Part shown: piece after piece, positions 1 through 7,583 of the stretch
Layout: the number at the start of each line of letters is the position of its first letter
Position numbering within the stretch: position 1 is the stretch's first letter
NCBI GenBank assembly: GCA_003170325.1
Contig: PMZP01000082.1
Coordinates: 1-18,043, forward strand
DNA length: 18,043 nucleotides
Reading direction: 5' to 3'
Origin: Candidatus Tayloriibacteriota bacterium
GTDB taxonomy: Bacteria > Patescibacteriota > Minisyncoccia > Phycocordibacterales > PALSA-1337
Notes under the pieces: generated by a model
What the model saw: the letters and a program-made list of their open reading frames with translations, nothing else
Told to the model about the DNA's origin: nothing
Databases searched by the model: none
Program-made: the position numbers and the translations under genes

Positions 1-631
1 TTTCTACCCTAAGTCCTGCTGACAATATCAAGTTTCTAATTTCTCTAGGATTAAAGACATGAACCTTAGTTTTTATAGCACCCGAACTAATATTGATGTT
101 CAAATCAAAATCACCACGCCGATCATTTGGTGTAAATATATCTTTCATTATGTTTACCGCTACAGCCATTTTGCCATAGTGCCGACTGTTATAACGGTTA
201 TTCACATCAATAATCAATACTCCATCATTCGTCAGTAGTTTGGATAGATTACTGATCGCATTTTTTCGACTTTCCACAGTATCTATATGACCGAGAACAT
301 TCCATAAACACAGTACGAGTCCGTATGCCCTATCCGTTTCAAAATCTTTTTTTGTTATGTCATCCTTGATTACTCTCACATCAGGTATTTGTCTTGCCAA
401 AGTCAACATACCCTCGCTATTATCAATAAATGTAACGTCTGAAATGTTCAACTTATTAGCTATGACTTTCCCGCGCTTACCGTCACCTGAGCCAACATCA
501 ACTAGACTTGAAAGCAATGCTGACTCCTTATATACAAATTCATTGACACTAGAAATGTAAGCGGCCTTACTGGCGGAGTAACTCGCATACGTCCTAGCGA
601 ACAATGTATAGAAAGCGTCAGATGGTATCAT
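1..631 (-). CDS. Class I SAM-dependent methyltransferase, C-terminus cut by window edge
   Basis: The frame is open from an ATG at 631 to the window edge, giving 210 residues. The start ATG overlaps the TGA of the upstream aminotransferase gene in an ATGA junction, so the two are probably translationally coupled. The SAM-binding motif I is clear (LVDVGSGDGKRG, about residues 57-68), followed by the acidic end of beta2 (FIDNSEGML) and a motif-IV-like LVLCLWNVLGH, then GVLIIDVNNRY. This is a generic Rossmann methyltransferase. Its substrate is not visible. Because it follows a DegT-type aminotransferase, N-methylation of an amino sugar is one possibility, as in desosamine-type pathways, but that is inference from context only. 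The missing part is probably a few tens of residues. Confidence 0.85.
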   Translation of the reverse strand, partial: MIPSDAFYTLFARTYASYSASKAAYISSVNEFVYKESALLSSLVDVGSGDGKRGKVIANKLNISDVTFIDNSEGMLTLARQIPDVRVIKDDITKKDFETDRAYGLVLCLWNVLGHIDTVESRKNAISNLSKLLTNDGVLIIDVNNRYNSRHYGKMAVAVNIMKDIFTPNDRRGDFDLNINISSGAIKTKVHVFNPREIRNLILSAGLRVE

Positions 632-1734
632 TGTTTTTTGGTTAGACTCTTCCTGATAACATTTGCAACATTCTCTACTTCTACGTCGCTCATTTCAAAA
701 AACATAGGTAACGTGAGTAGAGTATTAGATATTTTTTCTGAATTATCACATCTTACTTTACGATCTTTATACATGGGAAACTTATAGATAGGAGGAAAAT
801 AATTTGTACTAGAAGAAATACCCGCATTCGTAAGCCTATCATGAACATAGTCACGCGTTTTCTGGTTTTTGAGGATTATAAAATACAAAAACCAACTTCT
901 TTTTGACAAAAGACTCTGCTCAGGAATAGTGACCCCAGCAATACCTGACAAAAGATCTGAGTATTTTCTTGCGATCGACTCTCTACGAGCAAGCATAGAG
1001 TCTATTCTCTTAAGCTGCTCTCGTCCAAATGTAGCCTGAACTTCAGTCATTCGGAAATTGTAACCAAGTATCACTTTTTTAATCCAGTTCTTTTCTAATG
1101 AACGACCTTGGTCTCTCATCGACCTACATATCCTTGCTATCCGAGGATCATCCGTCACAATCATACCCCCTTCCCCACAGGTTGTGATCTGCTTATTCTC
1201 ATGGAAACCATATACCGAAGCTTCACCGATTTGAGAAATAGTAAAATCGTCTCCTATCCTACCCACGGCTTCACATGCATCTTCTATGATCTGTAGACCA
1301 TATTTCTTCTTTATGCGTCGCAACGCTTCGGACGTAGCCGACAAGCCAAATATATGAACCAACATAATGCCTTTAGTCTTTGAAGTGATCTTTTCCTCAA
1401 TCTTTTTTAGATCAATGTTCAACGTCACTGGATCAATATCGACAAATACCGGAGTGACACCTTCAAATAATAGTGCATTTGCTGATGAGATATAACTAAA
1501 AGGCGTAGTAATCACTTCATCGCCTTTCTTCCACGCCATCACTCTAACAAGAATATGTAGTCCGCTAGTACCACTATTGACGGCTACGGCGAATTTCTTA
1601 TTTGTGTATTTTGCGAACTCTCTTTCAAATGCTTCAACCTCTGGACCTCTACTCAATTTTCTCGATTGTAAAACTCTCAAAACTGCTTTAGTTTCTTCTT
1701 CCCCAACATATGGCTTGTACAGGGGGATTTTCAT
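628..1734 (-). CDS. DegT/DnrJ/EryC1-family PLP-dependent aminotransferase
   Basis: The gene encodes about 368 residues, the normal length for sugar aminotransferases that convert keto-sugar nucleotides to amino sugars with glutamate as usual donor. The start chosen gives MKIPLYKPYVGEEE, the typical family N-terminus; an ATG two codons upstream (1740) is equally possible. The frame stays open to 1824, but that extension would run into the upstream gene. Seen motifs are NSGTSGLH for phosphate binding, IIEDACEAVG for the Asp that pairs with the PLP ring nitrogen, and FHENKQITTCGEGG, in which the Lys should form the Schiff base. It begins 11 nt after the deoxyribosyltransferase-like gene stops and overlaps the methyltransferase by 4 nt, so the three form one operon. 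The specific sugar cannot be told from sequence. Confidence 0.9.
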   Translation of the reverse strand: MKIPLYKPYVGEEETKAVLRVLQSRKLSRGPEVEAFEREFAKYTNKKFAVAVNSGTSGLHILVRVMAWKKGDEVITTPFSYISSANALLFEGVTPVFVDIDPVTLNIDLKKIEEKITSKTKGIMLVHIFGLSATSEALRRIKKKYGLQIIEDACEAVGRIGDDFTISQIGEASVYGFHENKQITTCGEGGMIVTDDPRIARICRSMRDQGRSLEKNWIKKVILGYNFRMTEVQATFGREQLKRIDSMLARRESIARKYSDLLSGIAGVTIPEQSLLSKRSWFLYFIILKNQKTRDYVHDRLTNAGISSSTNYFPPIYKFPMYKDRKVRCDNSEKISNTLLTLPMFFEMSDVEVENVANVIRKSLTKKQ

Positions 1735-1745
1735 AAACATTCTTA

Positions 1746-2147
1746 TTATGTAAACATCGTATTTATCACTTCGCATGCTTCCCTTAAGTCTTTTACACGC
1801 AAATGGATATGGTAGTCTAACCAATAATCTCCGGCGTGAGCTTTACCAAAAACTATTATCGGTTTAAATTCTTGAAATGCAAACATTACCTCCATCGAAG
1901 TTCCGATCATTGAACAATTCTCCACAGTATCGTTGACGAGCAATATGTCAGAATGTTTTATATCACTGAGGTCACGTGCCACAGCGGCTCTAGAATCAGT
2001 AAAAGTTTCCTTCTTTTCTCTACCTCGAAGAGCATGGAGAACATTAAAATTTGCAGATAGGAGTTTCGTAGCCTCGTTTCTCCATGCGAGAGAGTCTTCT
2101 CGACGAATTCCTCTCATAGGACCACTCAAGAATATAGTCTTCTTCAT
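1746..2147 (-). CDS. Nucleoside 2-deoxyribosyltransferase-like protein
   Basis: This is a 133-residue single-domain protein. It has the N-terminal strand IFLSGPMRG, then SDILLVNDT, and a segment IGTSMEVMFAF, where the Glu matches the nucleophile position of nucleoside 2-deoxyribosyltransferases and related N-glycosidases (DNPH1/RCL type). Such enzymes break or swap the N-glycosidic bond of deoxynucleosides or nucleotides. It is first in an operon with an aminotransferase and a methyltransferase, which is not the usual salvage context, so the real substrate may be a modified nucleoside or nucleotide sugar (inference). No Shine-Dalgarno site is visible. A promoter with a perfect -35 lies just upstream, and its -10 ends 8 nt before the ATG. 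Confidence 0.75.
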   Translation of the reverse strand: MKKTIFLSGPMRGIRREDSLAWRNEATKLLSANFNVLHALRGREKKETFTDSRAAVARDLSDIKHSDILLVNDTVENCSMIGTSMEVMFAFQEFKPIIVFGKAHAGDYWLDYHIHLRVKDLREACEVINTMFT

Positions 2148-2155
2148 AACGTAAA

Positions 2156-2184
2156 AGACTACAGTTGATTTAACATATTGTCAA
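2156..2184 (-). promoter_or_regulatory. Promoter of the deoxyribosyltransferase/DegT/methyltransferase operon
   Basis: On the minus strand TTGACA (2184-2179, perfect consensus) is followed after exactly 17 nt by TAGTCT (2161-2156). The ATG at 2147 lies 8 nt past the -10, which leaves at most a one or two nucleotide leader. The -35 overlaps the start of the histidine kinase relic. Confidence 0.55.
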
Positions 2185-2588
2185 CCTCCATCTCTCCGAG
2201 AAAGTGGTCGAACAGACGAAGGAGATCCGCGCGGCTTATGATCTGGAGAAAGATGCGCGATATCCTGCTCATCATCGTCGAGAATGCCGTCACCTACAAC
2301 CGCGACGGAGGTTCCATCAAATTTTCCACCGATATCGTCGACGGCCGTTTCATCCTGACCATCGAGAATATCGGCCTCGGCATCACCTCCGAAGAGCTCG
2401 GCCAGATCGGCTCTACCCTCTTCTACCGCGGCCAAGTCGCCCGCAAGCTGAACACCGTCGGCATGGGCGTCGGCCTGTCCGTCGCCAAGGCTATCGTCAA
2501 AGCCCATCATGGGACATTCGAGATCGAGTCTGACGGCAAGGATATGGGGGCCAGGGTGAGGATGGGGATGCCGATTTCGGCGCTATAA
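2177..2588 (+). pseudogene. Histidine kinase relic: pre-DHp helix fused out of frame to the HATPase domain
   Basis: Two frames each carry part of one kinase. In the frame entered at about 2192, LSEKVVEQTKEIRAAYDLEK resembles the coiled helix that precedes a HisKA/DHp domain. In the next frame, from about 2250, the ATP-binding domain is intact: N-box VENAVTYN, G1-like IENIGLGI, and G2 box GMGVGLSVAKAI, ending in a TAA at 2586-2588. The whole DHp domain with the phospho-accepting His is missing, and so are the sensor and N-terminus. The join lies in GATGCGCGAT near 2251-2262. The relic is visibly GC-richer than its neighbours. It converges on the ABC-F gene and overlaps its end by 6 bp. An open frame from 2178 exists, but its first 23 residues are not kinase-like. 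Confidence 0.8.
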
Positions 2589-4157
2589 ATTCTTGAGAAT
2601 CCTGATGGCCCTTTTTTCCATGGCTTCGATATATTCACTATAATCGCCGATTCGTGCGAATCTTCCGTCTGATATCTGGTACACACTATCCAGTTTAGAC
2701 TTTTCCAGAAAATACCTATCGTGCGACACAAGAATGACTGTGCCCGTATATGAATCCAGAGTCTCTTCCAAAGCCTGAACAGCTTCAATGTCGAGATGAT
2801 TGGTCGGTTCATCGAGAACTAGCGTATTGACCGATAAGGCGGAGAATAATGACAGGATCAGGCGCGCTCGGCCACCAGGGCTCATTTCGCCGATCGGCCT
2901 CTTGGCTTGATGCGGGTCTATCCCGAACTTGGCCAATTTGGCGTACGAATCTTGAAGACTGAAACCGGCCTTGCTTTCCAAAAATTCGAGAGGTGTATTG
3001 TCTCTCGGCAATGTTTCGTGCTCCTGCATCATATTGCCGATACGAACGCCCGAACCTATCTCTATCGTGCCCTTCAATGGCTTCAATGTTCCCGTGATCG
3101 TCCTCAATAGAGTTGACTTACCTGATCCGTTCAACCCCATGATGCCGACTCTATTGCCAAATATGATATCGACCGAGATCGGACCAACAGAAAATACCCC
3201 TTCGTAGCCAACAACCATATCACGAAGCGATATGTGAAGCGTTCCGGGATTATTACTGGCATTCAATGAGATTTCCAACGGCTCTTTCTCAATAGGCCTG
3301 TCGATTTTATCCATCATCTCTATCCGTTTTTCGATGGTTTTGGCTTTCTTAGACGACTTCCCCGCTCGATCGCGTTTGAAACCGCGGAGGAACTTATCAT
3401 TATCACTGCCCTGCCACTTGGAACCCTGCTCGGCTTCTATCTTCTTCTTCCGGGCTTCTTCAGTTAAACGAGTGATCTCTTCTTGTTGAAGTCTGTAACT
3501 TTCACGCGCGCGTTCGATACGCTTGACGGACATCTCCAAATAGTCGCTGTACTTGCCGCCAGTGACCGTCGCATTTCTGGTGTTGTTATCGACCTCGATG
3601 ATTTTTCTAGTCACTCTATCCAAAAATCTCCTGTCATGAGATACGACGATGGCTGTCGCCTCGGAGATCTTCAGAAAGTCCTCAAGCCATATTAGAGATG
3701 GCAGGTCAAGATTGTTCGTCGGTTCGTCGAGCAACAGCAAATCCGCGTCCTTAAGCAAGATTCCGACTAACGCCACTTTCATTTTTTGGCCGCTGCTTAA
3801 ACTCGCTAATGACCTCTTCAAATCGCTCTCACGGAAGCCGAATCCGGCCATTATAGCTTGAACCTTATGTTCCTCTAACTTCTGTATTCCTGAGACTTCT
3901 TTGATATATTCAGAAACCGTGCTTGATCCCATGACGCTAGTGTCTTGAGCCAAATAGCCAATGCGCGCAGATTTTTGAAATTCCAGATTTCCGGAATCTA
4001 GATCTTCTAGGCCTGCCAGAATCCTCAACAAAGTTGTCTTACCGACTCCGTTCGGTCCTACGAGGGCAGCTTTTTCGCCCTTTCCCAGCGTAAAAGACAC
4101 CTCGGAGAGGATCACTGCCGACCCATAATTTTTGCTGATTTTTTTGACGGCGAGCAT
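2583..4157 (-). CDS. ABC-F family ATPase (ribosome-associated; translation factor or antibiotic ribosomal protection)
   Basis: This 524-residue protein has two fused ABC ATPase domains and no membrane segments, the hallmark of ABC-F proteins. Domain 1 has Walker A GPNGVGKT (34-41), signature LSSGQ (120-124), Walker B LLLLDEPTNNLD and VVSHDRRFLD. A charged linker (about 205-290) matches the ribosome-reaching P-site tRNA interaction motif region. Domain 2 has GLNGSGKS (341-348), MSPGGR, LVLDEPTNHLD and VSHDRYFLE. Both catalytic Glu residues are present. ABC-F proteins bind the ribosomal E site, and some free ribosomes from antibiotics while others are housekeeping factors; sequence alone does not decide. 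The short form without a long C-terminal extension and the APH-type gene 31 nt upstream fit a resistance role, but this is inference. No Shine-Dalgarno site precedes the ATG. Confidence 0.92.
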   Translation of the reverse strand: MLAVKKISKNYGSAVILSEVSFTLGKGEKAALVGPNGVGKTTLLRILAGLEDLDSGNLEFQKSARIGYLAQDTSVMGSSTVSEYIKEVSGIQKLEEHKVQAIMAGFGFRESDLKRSLASLSSGQKMKVALVGILLKDADLLLLDEPTNNLDLPSLIWLEDFLKISEATAIVVSHDRRFLDRVTRKIIEVDNNTRNATVTGGKYSDYLEMSVKRIERARESYRLQQEEITRLTEEARKKKIEAEQGSKWQGSDNDKFLRGFKRDRAGKSSKKAKTIEKRIEMMDKIDRPIEKEPLEISLNASNNPGTLHISLRDMVVGYEGVFSVGPISVDIIFGNRVGIMGLNGSGKSTLLRTITGTLKPLKGTIEIGSGVRIGNMMQEHETLPRDNTPLEFLESKAGFSLQDSYAKLAKFGIDPHQAKRPIGEMSPGGRARLILSLFSALSVNTLVLDEPTNHLDIEAVQALEETLDSYTGTVILVSHDRYFLEKSKLDSVYQISDGRFARIGDYSEYIEAMEKRAIRILKNL

Positions 4158-4185
4158 GGTACGGGGTCACGTGCCAAAACGCGTG
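4149..4185. repeat. Intergenic imperfect hairpin between APH-like and ABC-F genes
   Basis: GGTCACG and CGTGATCC form an imperfect inverted repeat with one bulge, followed on the plus strand by TATTTTTTATT. The T-tract is on the strand opposite to both flanking genes, so if it terminates transcription it acts on antisense transcripts. The function is uncertain. Confidence 0.3.
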
Positions 4186-4188
4186 ATC

Positions 4189-5112
4189 CTATTTTTTATT
4201 CCACAAATTTATCGTCTCCTTTAAATTCTCCTCCGGTCCAGACGACTGCGCATCCCAAGACAATGCGTTGATAAAGAATATTGCTCTGACAAAATCATGC
4301 TTCTTCCGAAAAGCACCTTCATCGCCTATGAGTTTCTGTCTACTTATGGCATCAACCAGCATGTCCATATATTCAGCCTCGAAAGTCTCGTCAACTCCCC
4401 GATCTCGATAAGCCGCAGCGCATTCCTGATAATAAAAGAGGCGGAATAGATCATCATCAGGATCTCCATAGAGTGCCAGCTCCCAATCAAGCACGCCAGT
4501 CAATTTTTCGGAATCGGTCAGCAGATTGTGGATGATGAGATCTCCGTGCACAAGCGAATACTTAGACGTAGTGAAATATGGCTTTATCTCTATATATCCA
4601 TCTACAACCGACGCTATATCTCCAATGACCGCTGTTGCAATATCGAATTTCCGAATTCGCTCGATCTTTTCTTTGATACCATCCGTTAGATATTCCACAA
4701 AATTAGAATACTTTTTACCCTTCTGCACTGAATAGATCGAATCGGAATGAATAGTCCGCATGTAGCGAAGAAAATCTATGACCTCGGAAACAATGTTTTC
4801 CTTCTGTCCCGCCGTCAATGATTTCCACACCGAATCGATCGTGCGACCAGGCAGACGCCTCTCTATCATGGCCGCCGGAAAACTTTTTGCATCCATCCAC
4901 GAGACTTTAGGAATTATTGGATGATCGAGCGATTTTAACAAGCTTGCTTCACGTTCCAGTAATTGCGGATCATCATCCCTGAAACGGATCACATAATCTT
5001 TGGAGATATAGACGTCATGGTGAGTACCGCTTGCGGCTCTAATGAACTGCTCATCTTTTATGGCCGAAAATGATTTTTTGATATTATTAACTTCGGCTTC
5101 ATGGTCTTTCAT
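4189..5112 (-). CDS. Aminoglycoside phosphotransferase (APH)/choline kinase-fold small-molecule kinase
   Basis: The protein has 307 residues, normal for the APH family. The Brenner motif HGDLIIHN (189-196) gives the catalytic Asp and metal-binding Asn, and LDWELALYGDPDDDLF (about 208-223) gives the DFG-equivalent Asp. The beta3 position reads YVIRF, with Arg where many kinases have Lys, which occurs in APH relatives. Family members phosphorylate aminoglycosides, macrolides, choline, homoserine or other small molecules; the substrate is not readable here. The stop is 31 nt before the ABC-F gene in the same orientation, suggesting a two-gene unit. On the minus strand TGATAACAT ends 7 nt before the ATG, and no Shine-Dalgarno site is seen, so the mRNA may be leaderless. 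Confidence 0.88.
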   Translation of the reverse strand: MKDHEAEVNNIKKSFSAIKDEQFIRAASGTHHDVYISKDYVIRFRDDDPQLLEREASLLKSLDHPIIPKVSWMDAKSFPAAMIERRLPGRTIDSVWKSLTAGQKENIVSEVIDFLRYMRTIHSDSIYSVQKGKKYSNFVEYLTDGIKEKIERIRKFDIATAVIGDIASVVDGYIEIKPYFTTSKYSLVHGDLIIHNLLTDSEKLTGVLDWELALYGDPDDDLFRLFYYQECAAAYRDRGVDETFEAEYMDMLVDAISRQKLIGDEGAFRKKHDFVRAIFFINALSWDAQSSGPEENLKETINLWNKK

Positions 5113-5119
5113 GCTTCTT

Positions 5120-5128
5120 ATGTTATCA
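5120..5128 (-). promoter_or_regulatory. Extended -10 box directly before the APH-like gene
   Basis: TGATAACAT fits TGnTATAAT with two mismatches in the hexamer, and it ends 7 nt before the ATG at 5112. The spacing predicts a start of transcription at or next to the start codon. No convincing -35 was identified. Confidence 0.4.
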
Positions 5129-5245
5129 TTTCGCTAACCATATGTCCTCCATACTCTATAAGAAAAAGTTAAATAGTGAGTGATCAACACCTGTCCACTA
5201 CGATAATCTTCTTACTAGTATCCATGCGCACTTCACATTCTACGG

Positions 5246-5998
5246 TTATTTTTCAGCCCATAGCAAAAATCTGCTGATTGAGAACCTTAACTCTTCTCCC
5301 CGACCCAATCTGTTTTGTAATGTTGTCAAATAATCTATATGTGTATCAACGCTAAATCCTTTTACCACCCAAGGAACAGATCTAAGAAAATAAACGATAG
5401 CCCCAACATCTAAAAATCTAACAAAACCGCTCCACTCTTCCCCTTTTTTGATTTTTAATCCGACTTTCATCGCCTCTTTTTTCACAATCTCAAGCATGTT
5501 ATTTGGGTACGAGCACTTGGTATCAAAGAAAGAATCGAGGTCAGCCAAATCATTTCCGCTTACTTGTTGCGTTAAGAATTGACCGTTGGGTTTGAGGACT
5601 CTATATATCTCTGGCAAGTTCAAGCCTCCGTGCCGATTCAACACAATATCGAATTTCTCGCCAGAAAATGGAAAGGTCTGCACTTCGTCGGCATACACGA
5701 CCTTAACGCCGAGCGGCGTCAGTCTTTGCTCAGCTACAGAAACATTGGGTTGGTACCCCTCCGTAGCCCAAGCTTTTTCGGGTAACGGGACTAATTTGGA
5801 AAGATTTTCTCCGCCGCCGGTGGCTATGTCTAGAAGCGACTCTGCTGGCACAATGATTTCTTTTGCCAACTTCAGGTAATCCCACGGCAATTTATCTTCG
5901 ACGCGGCGATTTTTAAGATGCGAAAAATCCCAACCGGCAAAAGAGGCCTGTTCTTCATTTTTCCATTCAATATATGTGTTTTTTATGTTGTAAATCAT
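5246..5998 (-). CDS. Class I SAM-dependent methyltransferase
   Basis: The ATG at 5998 gives 250 residues; an in-frame TTG at 6004 is less likely because it lies in the promoter spacer. Motif I reads SLLDIATGGGENL, the acidic beta2 end is WATEGYQPN, motif II reads VVYADEVQTFPF, and motif IV reads FDIVLNRHGG followed by IYRVLKPNGQFLTQQV. The C-terminal part is a cap region with no recognisable substrate signature. This is a free-standing small-molecule or RNA methyltransferase of unknown substrate. It is not in an obvious operon: 133 bp separate it from the APH-like gene, and it has its own extended -10 (TGGTATAGT) 6 nt before the ATG. That promoter lies within an inverted repeat. Confidence 0.85.
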   Translation of the reverse strand: MIYNIKNTYIEWKNEEQASFAGWDFSHLKNRRVEDKLPWDYLKLAKEIIVPAESLLDIATGGGENLSKLVPLPEKAWATEGYQPNVSVAEQRLTPLGVKVVYADEVQTFPFSGEKFDIVLNRHGGLNLPEIYRVLKPNGQFLTQQVSGNDLADLDSFFDTKCSYPNNMLEIVKKEAMKVGLKIKKGEEWSGFVRFLDVGAIVYFLRSVPWVVKGFSVDTHIDYLTTLQNRLGRGEELRFSISRFLLWAEK

Positions 5999-6002
5999 GA
6001 CC

Positions 6003-6033
6003 AAACTATACCATAATATTTGTGATATAGTTT
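6003..6033 (-). promoter_or_regulatory. Leaderless-type promoter with overlapping inverted repeat, methyltransferase gene
   Basis: On the minus strand TGGTATAGT (6013-6005) ends 6 nt before the ATG at 5998. The box is part of an 8-bp perfect inverted repeat, AAACTATA (6003-6010) and TATAGTTT (6026-6033), with a 15-nt spacer. The half-site overlapping the -10 would let a dimeric repressor block transcription; this is inference. Confidence 0.5.
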
Positions 6034-6039
6034 AAGCAA

Positions 6040-6153
6040 TTACATGTCCTCCATCAGTGGTATAAGCAGTTGCAAGTCAGTACAAGCCAGAATCACACAA
6101 TCAACCTTCTTGCCTTCAAAATCACCATCGACGCTCGTCGTGAAAATATCTCA
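6040..6153 (-). pseudogene. C-terminal stub of an Asp/Glu racemase family gene
   Basis: Minus-strand codons 6150-6040 encode 37 residues ending in TAA, including VDCVILACTDLQLLIPL. This matches the C-terminal catalytic block of the aspartate/glutamate racemase superfamily (consensus VILGCTELPLLI), which carries the second active-site Cys. A TGA (6153-6151) closes the frame upstream and there is no start codon suited to a full gene. The rest of an approximately 230-residue racemase is absent. It is therefore a deletion relic left between the methyltransferase and the plus-strand DUF6624-like gene. Confidence 0.65.
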
Positions 6154-6169
6154 CTGCACGGCTTTTTTA

Positions 6170-6178
6170 TGATAGAAT
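6170..6178 (+). promoter_or_regulatory. Extended -10 for the DUF6624-like/nucleoside hydrolase pair
   Basis: TGATAGAAT (TG at 6170, hexamer 6173-6178) matches TGnTATAAT with one mismatch. The ATG at 6185 follows after 6 nt and no Shine-Dalgarno site exists, so the transcript likely starts on the start codon. Confidence 0.55.
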
Positions 6179-6184
6179 CGGCTC

Positions 6185-6670
6185 ATGAATAAGAAGCTAC
6201 TAAGAATATTCAATAATGATCAAAGAGATCGACGTAACCCGATGGTACGGAATGATGCGTCTTTGCTTACAAAAAATGATAGAGAGAGAAGGAGGATTGT
6301 TCAAGATCTCATTCGCACGAATAAGCTCGTATCAGCAGAGGACTATTATCATGCAGCAATGATATTTCAACATGGCGGAAGTATTCTAGACTCGGTCAAA
6401 GCTGTTAGATTCTCTAAAATCAGTCATGCGCTCGGGTATAAGAAGGCTTTAAAATTCTATGCTACATGTTTAGATAGGTTACTCCTCAAGAGAGGCCAGA
6501 AACAGAAATTCGGCACTCAGTCCTGGAAAAAAGATGCAAAGAGTAAATGGAAACTATCGCCTATTGATTCACGGACTACTGATGAAGAAAGAAAACGATA
6601 CGATATAGCGCCATTAAAAGAATTAGAAGATCGCATCGAAAAGCTTAATCGTGAATATTTCAATGACTAA
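6185..6670 (+). CDS. DUF6624-like protein of unknown function
   Basis: The gene encodes 161 residues, rich in Lys and Arg and without signal peptide or membrane segment. The central part DYYHAAMIFQHGGSILDSV, then a helical stretch, then DRLLLKRGQKQKFGTQ, follows the pattern I recall for DUF6624 (AAx(3)QH, a repeat-like helix pair, Drl...G..Q.fGTQ). No activity is established for it. The C-terminal 50 residues look like a charged helix. The stop overlaps the ATG of the nucleoside hydrolase by 8 nt, so the two are cotranscribed from the leaderless-type promoter upstream. Whether the two proteins act together is unknown. Confidence 0.65.
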   Translation: MNKKLLRIFNNDQRDRRNPMVRNDASLLTKNDRERRRIVQDLIRTNKLVSAEDYYHAAMIFQHGGSILDSVKAVRFSKISHALGYKKALKFYATCLDRLLLKRGQKQKFGTQSWKKDAKSKWKLSPIDSRTTDEERKRYDIAPLKELEDRIEKLNREYFND

Positions 6671-7565
6671 TAAAGAAAATATGAAATACATTATTGATGT
6701 GGATACAGGCATAGATGATGCTCTGGCCTTATTGGTTGCGTCCAAGAAAATCGCAAACAAAGTGATTGGCATTACCACATGTGGCGGAAACGTAGCGGTG
6801 AATGACGCGACGTCGAATACCCTCAAAATCGCGCAGCTCGCGAACTGGAATGTGCCGATATACCATGGTGCGACAAAATCTATTGAAGGAAATGAATTCG
6901 TGTATGCCTATGATTACCACGGATCAAATGGAATATGCGACGTGCGATTGGATACGAAGAGGACTGCTGAAAAGAACGATGCCGATCGATTCATTATCGA
7001 TAGTGCAACTCAGTTTGACTTGACGATAATTTGTCTCGCGTCACCGACTAATCTCGCTAGAGCCTTGATAAAATCTCCTGATATCTCTAGCAAGATTAAG
7101 AATGTCTATCTTATGGGAGGCGCCATAAACGTATCTGGTAACCAGACAGAATACGCGGAATTCAATTTTTTTCAAGATCCGCATGCGGTTAAAGTAGTAC
7201 TAGAAAATATCCAGAACGTCTTCATAATACCGCTTGATGTTACAAATCAATGTTGCATAACTGACAGTGAAGCGGCCGGAATCAGCTCTCATATGCCCAT
7301 GTTAATGTTCCTGAAAGAAGCTGTCTCCAATTGGTACCGATTCTTTGGCTATCAAAAAAAACGGCAGTTTGAATTGTATGACCCATTGGCTTTGTCAGCA
7401 GCAATCGGAGAAGATTTCGTAGGTTTCAATGATGCCAAAATTGGAATCAACACGGAAGGCCTAAGGGCGGGTGAAATATTCATAAACGGCAAATATCCTG
7501 TTAAAATCGCACAGTCAGTGCGTGCCGCTGATTTCAAGAAGGATTTTCTTGAGTCATTAAGCTAA
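6663..7565 (+). CDS. Nucleoside hydrolase (IUNH family)
   Basis: It hydrolyses the N-glycosidic bond of ribonucleosides to base and ribose. The calcium-binding N-terminal motif is IIDVDTGIDDALALL (consensus DTDxGxDDA), followed by TTCGGN, a VYLMGGA segment, and EFNFFQDPHA, which supplies the ribose-binding Glu, Asn and Asp. The 3' motif reads ELYDPLALS; in most family members the residue before Asp is His, thought to protonate the leaving base, and here it is Tyr, suggesting altered base preference. At about 300 residues the gene is full length. The start ATG at 6663 overlaps the upstream gene by 8 nt; a GTG at 6651 and an ATG at 6681 are alternatives, and the conserved part begins only at the latter. 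Confidence 0.9.
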   Translation: MTNKENMKYIIDVDTGIDDALALLVASKKIANKVIGITTCGGNVAVNDATSNTLKIAQLANWNVPIYHGATKSIEGNEFVYAYDYHGSNGICDVRLDTKRTAEKNDADRFIIDSATQFDLTIICLASPTNLARALIKSPDISSKIKNVYLMGGAINVSGNQTEYAEFNFFQDPHAVKVVLENIQNVFIIPLDVTNQCCITDSEAAGISSHMPMLMFLKEAVSNWYRFFGYQKKRQFELYDPLALSAAIGEDFVGFNDAKIGINTEGLRAGEIFINGKYPVKIAQSVRAADFKKDFLESLS

Positions 7566-7583
7566 TTACGATTAAATACTGCC

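Noticed and set aside
2178..2588. An intact 136-residue ATPase-domain gene starting at 2178
   Set aside because: The first about 23 residues are out-of-frame sequence, and the true kinase frame just upstream differs; a truncated kinase relic explains both frames better.
5113..5245. Repeated ATGGAGGACAT words near 5140 and 6050 as a shared element
   Set aside because: The copy at 6050 is explained by the racemase stub tail; the other shows no matching frame, so the resemblance is probably chance.
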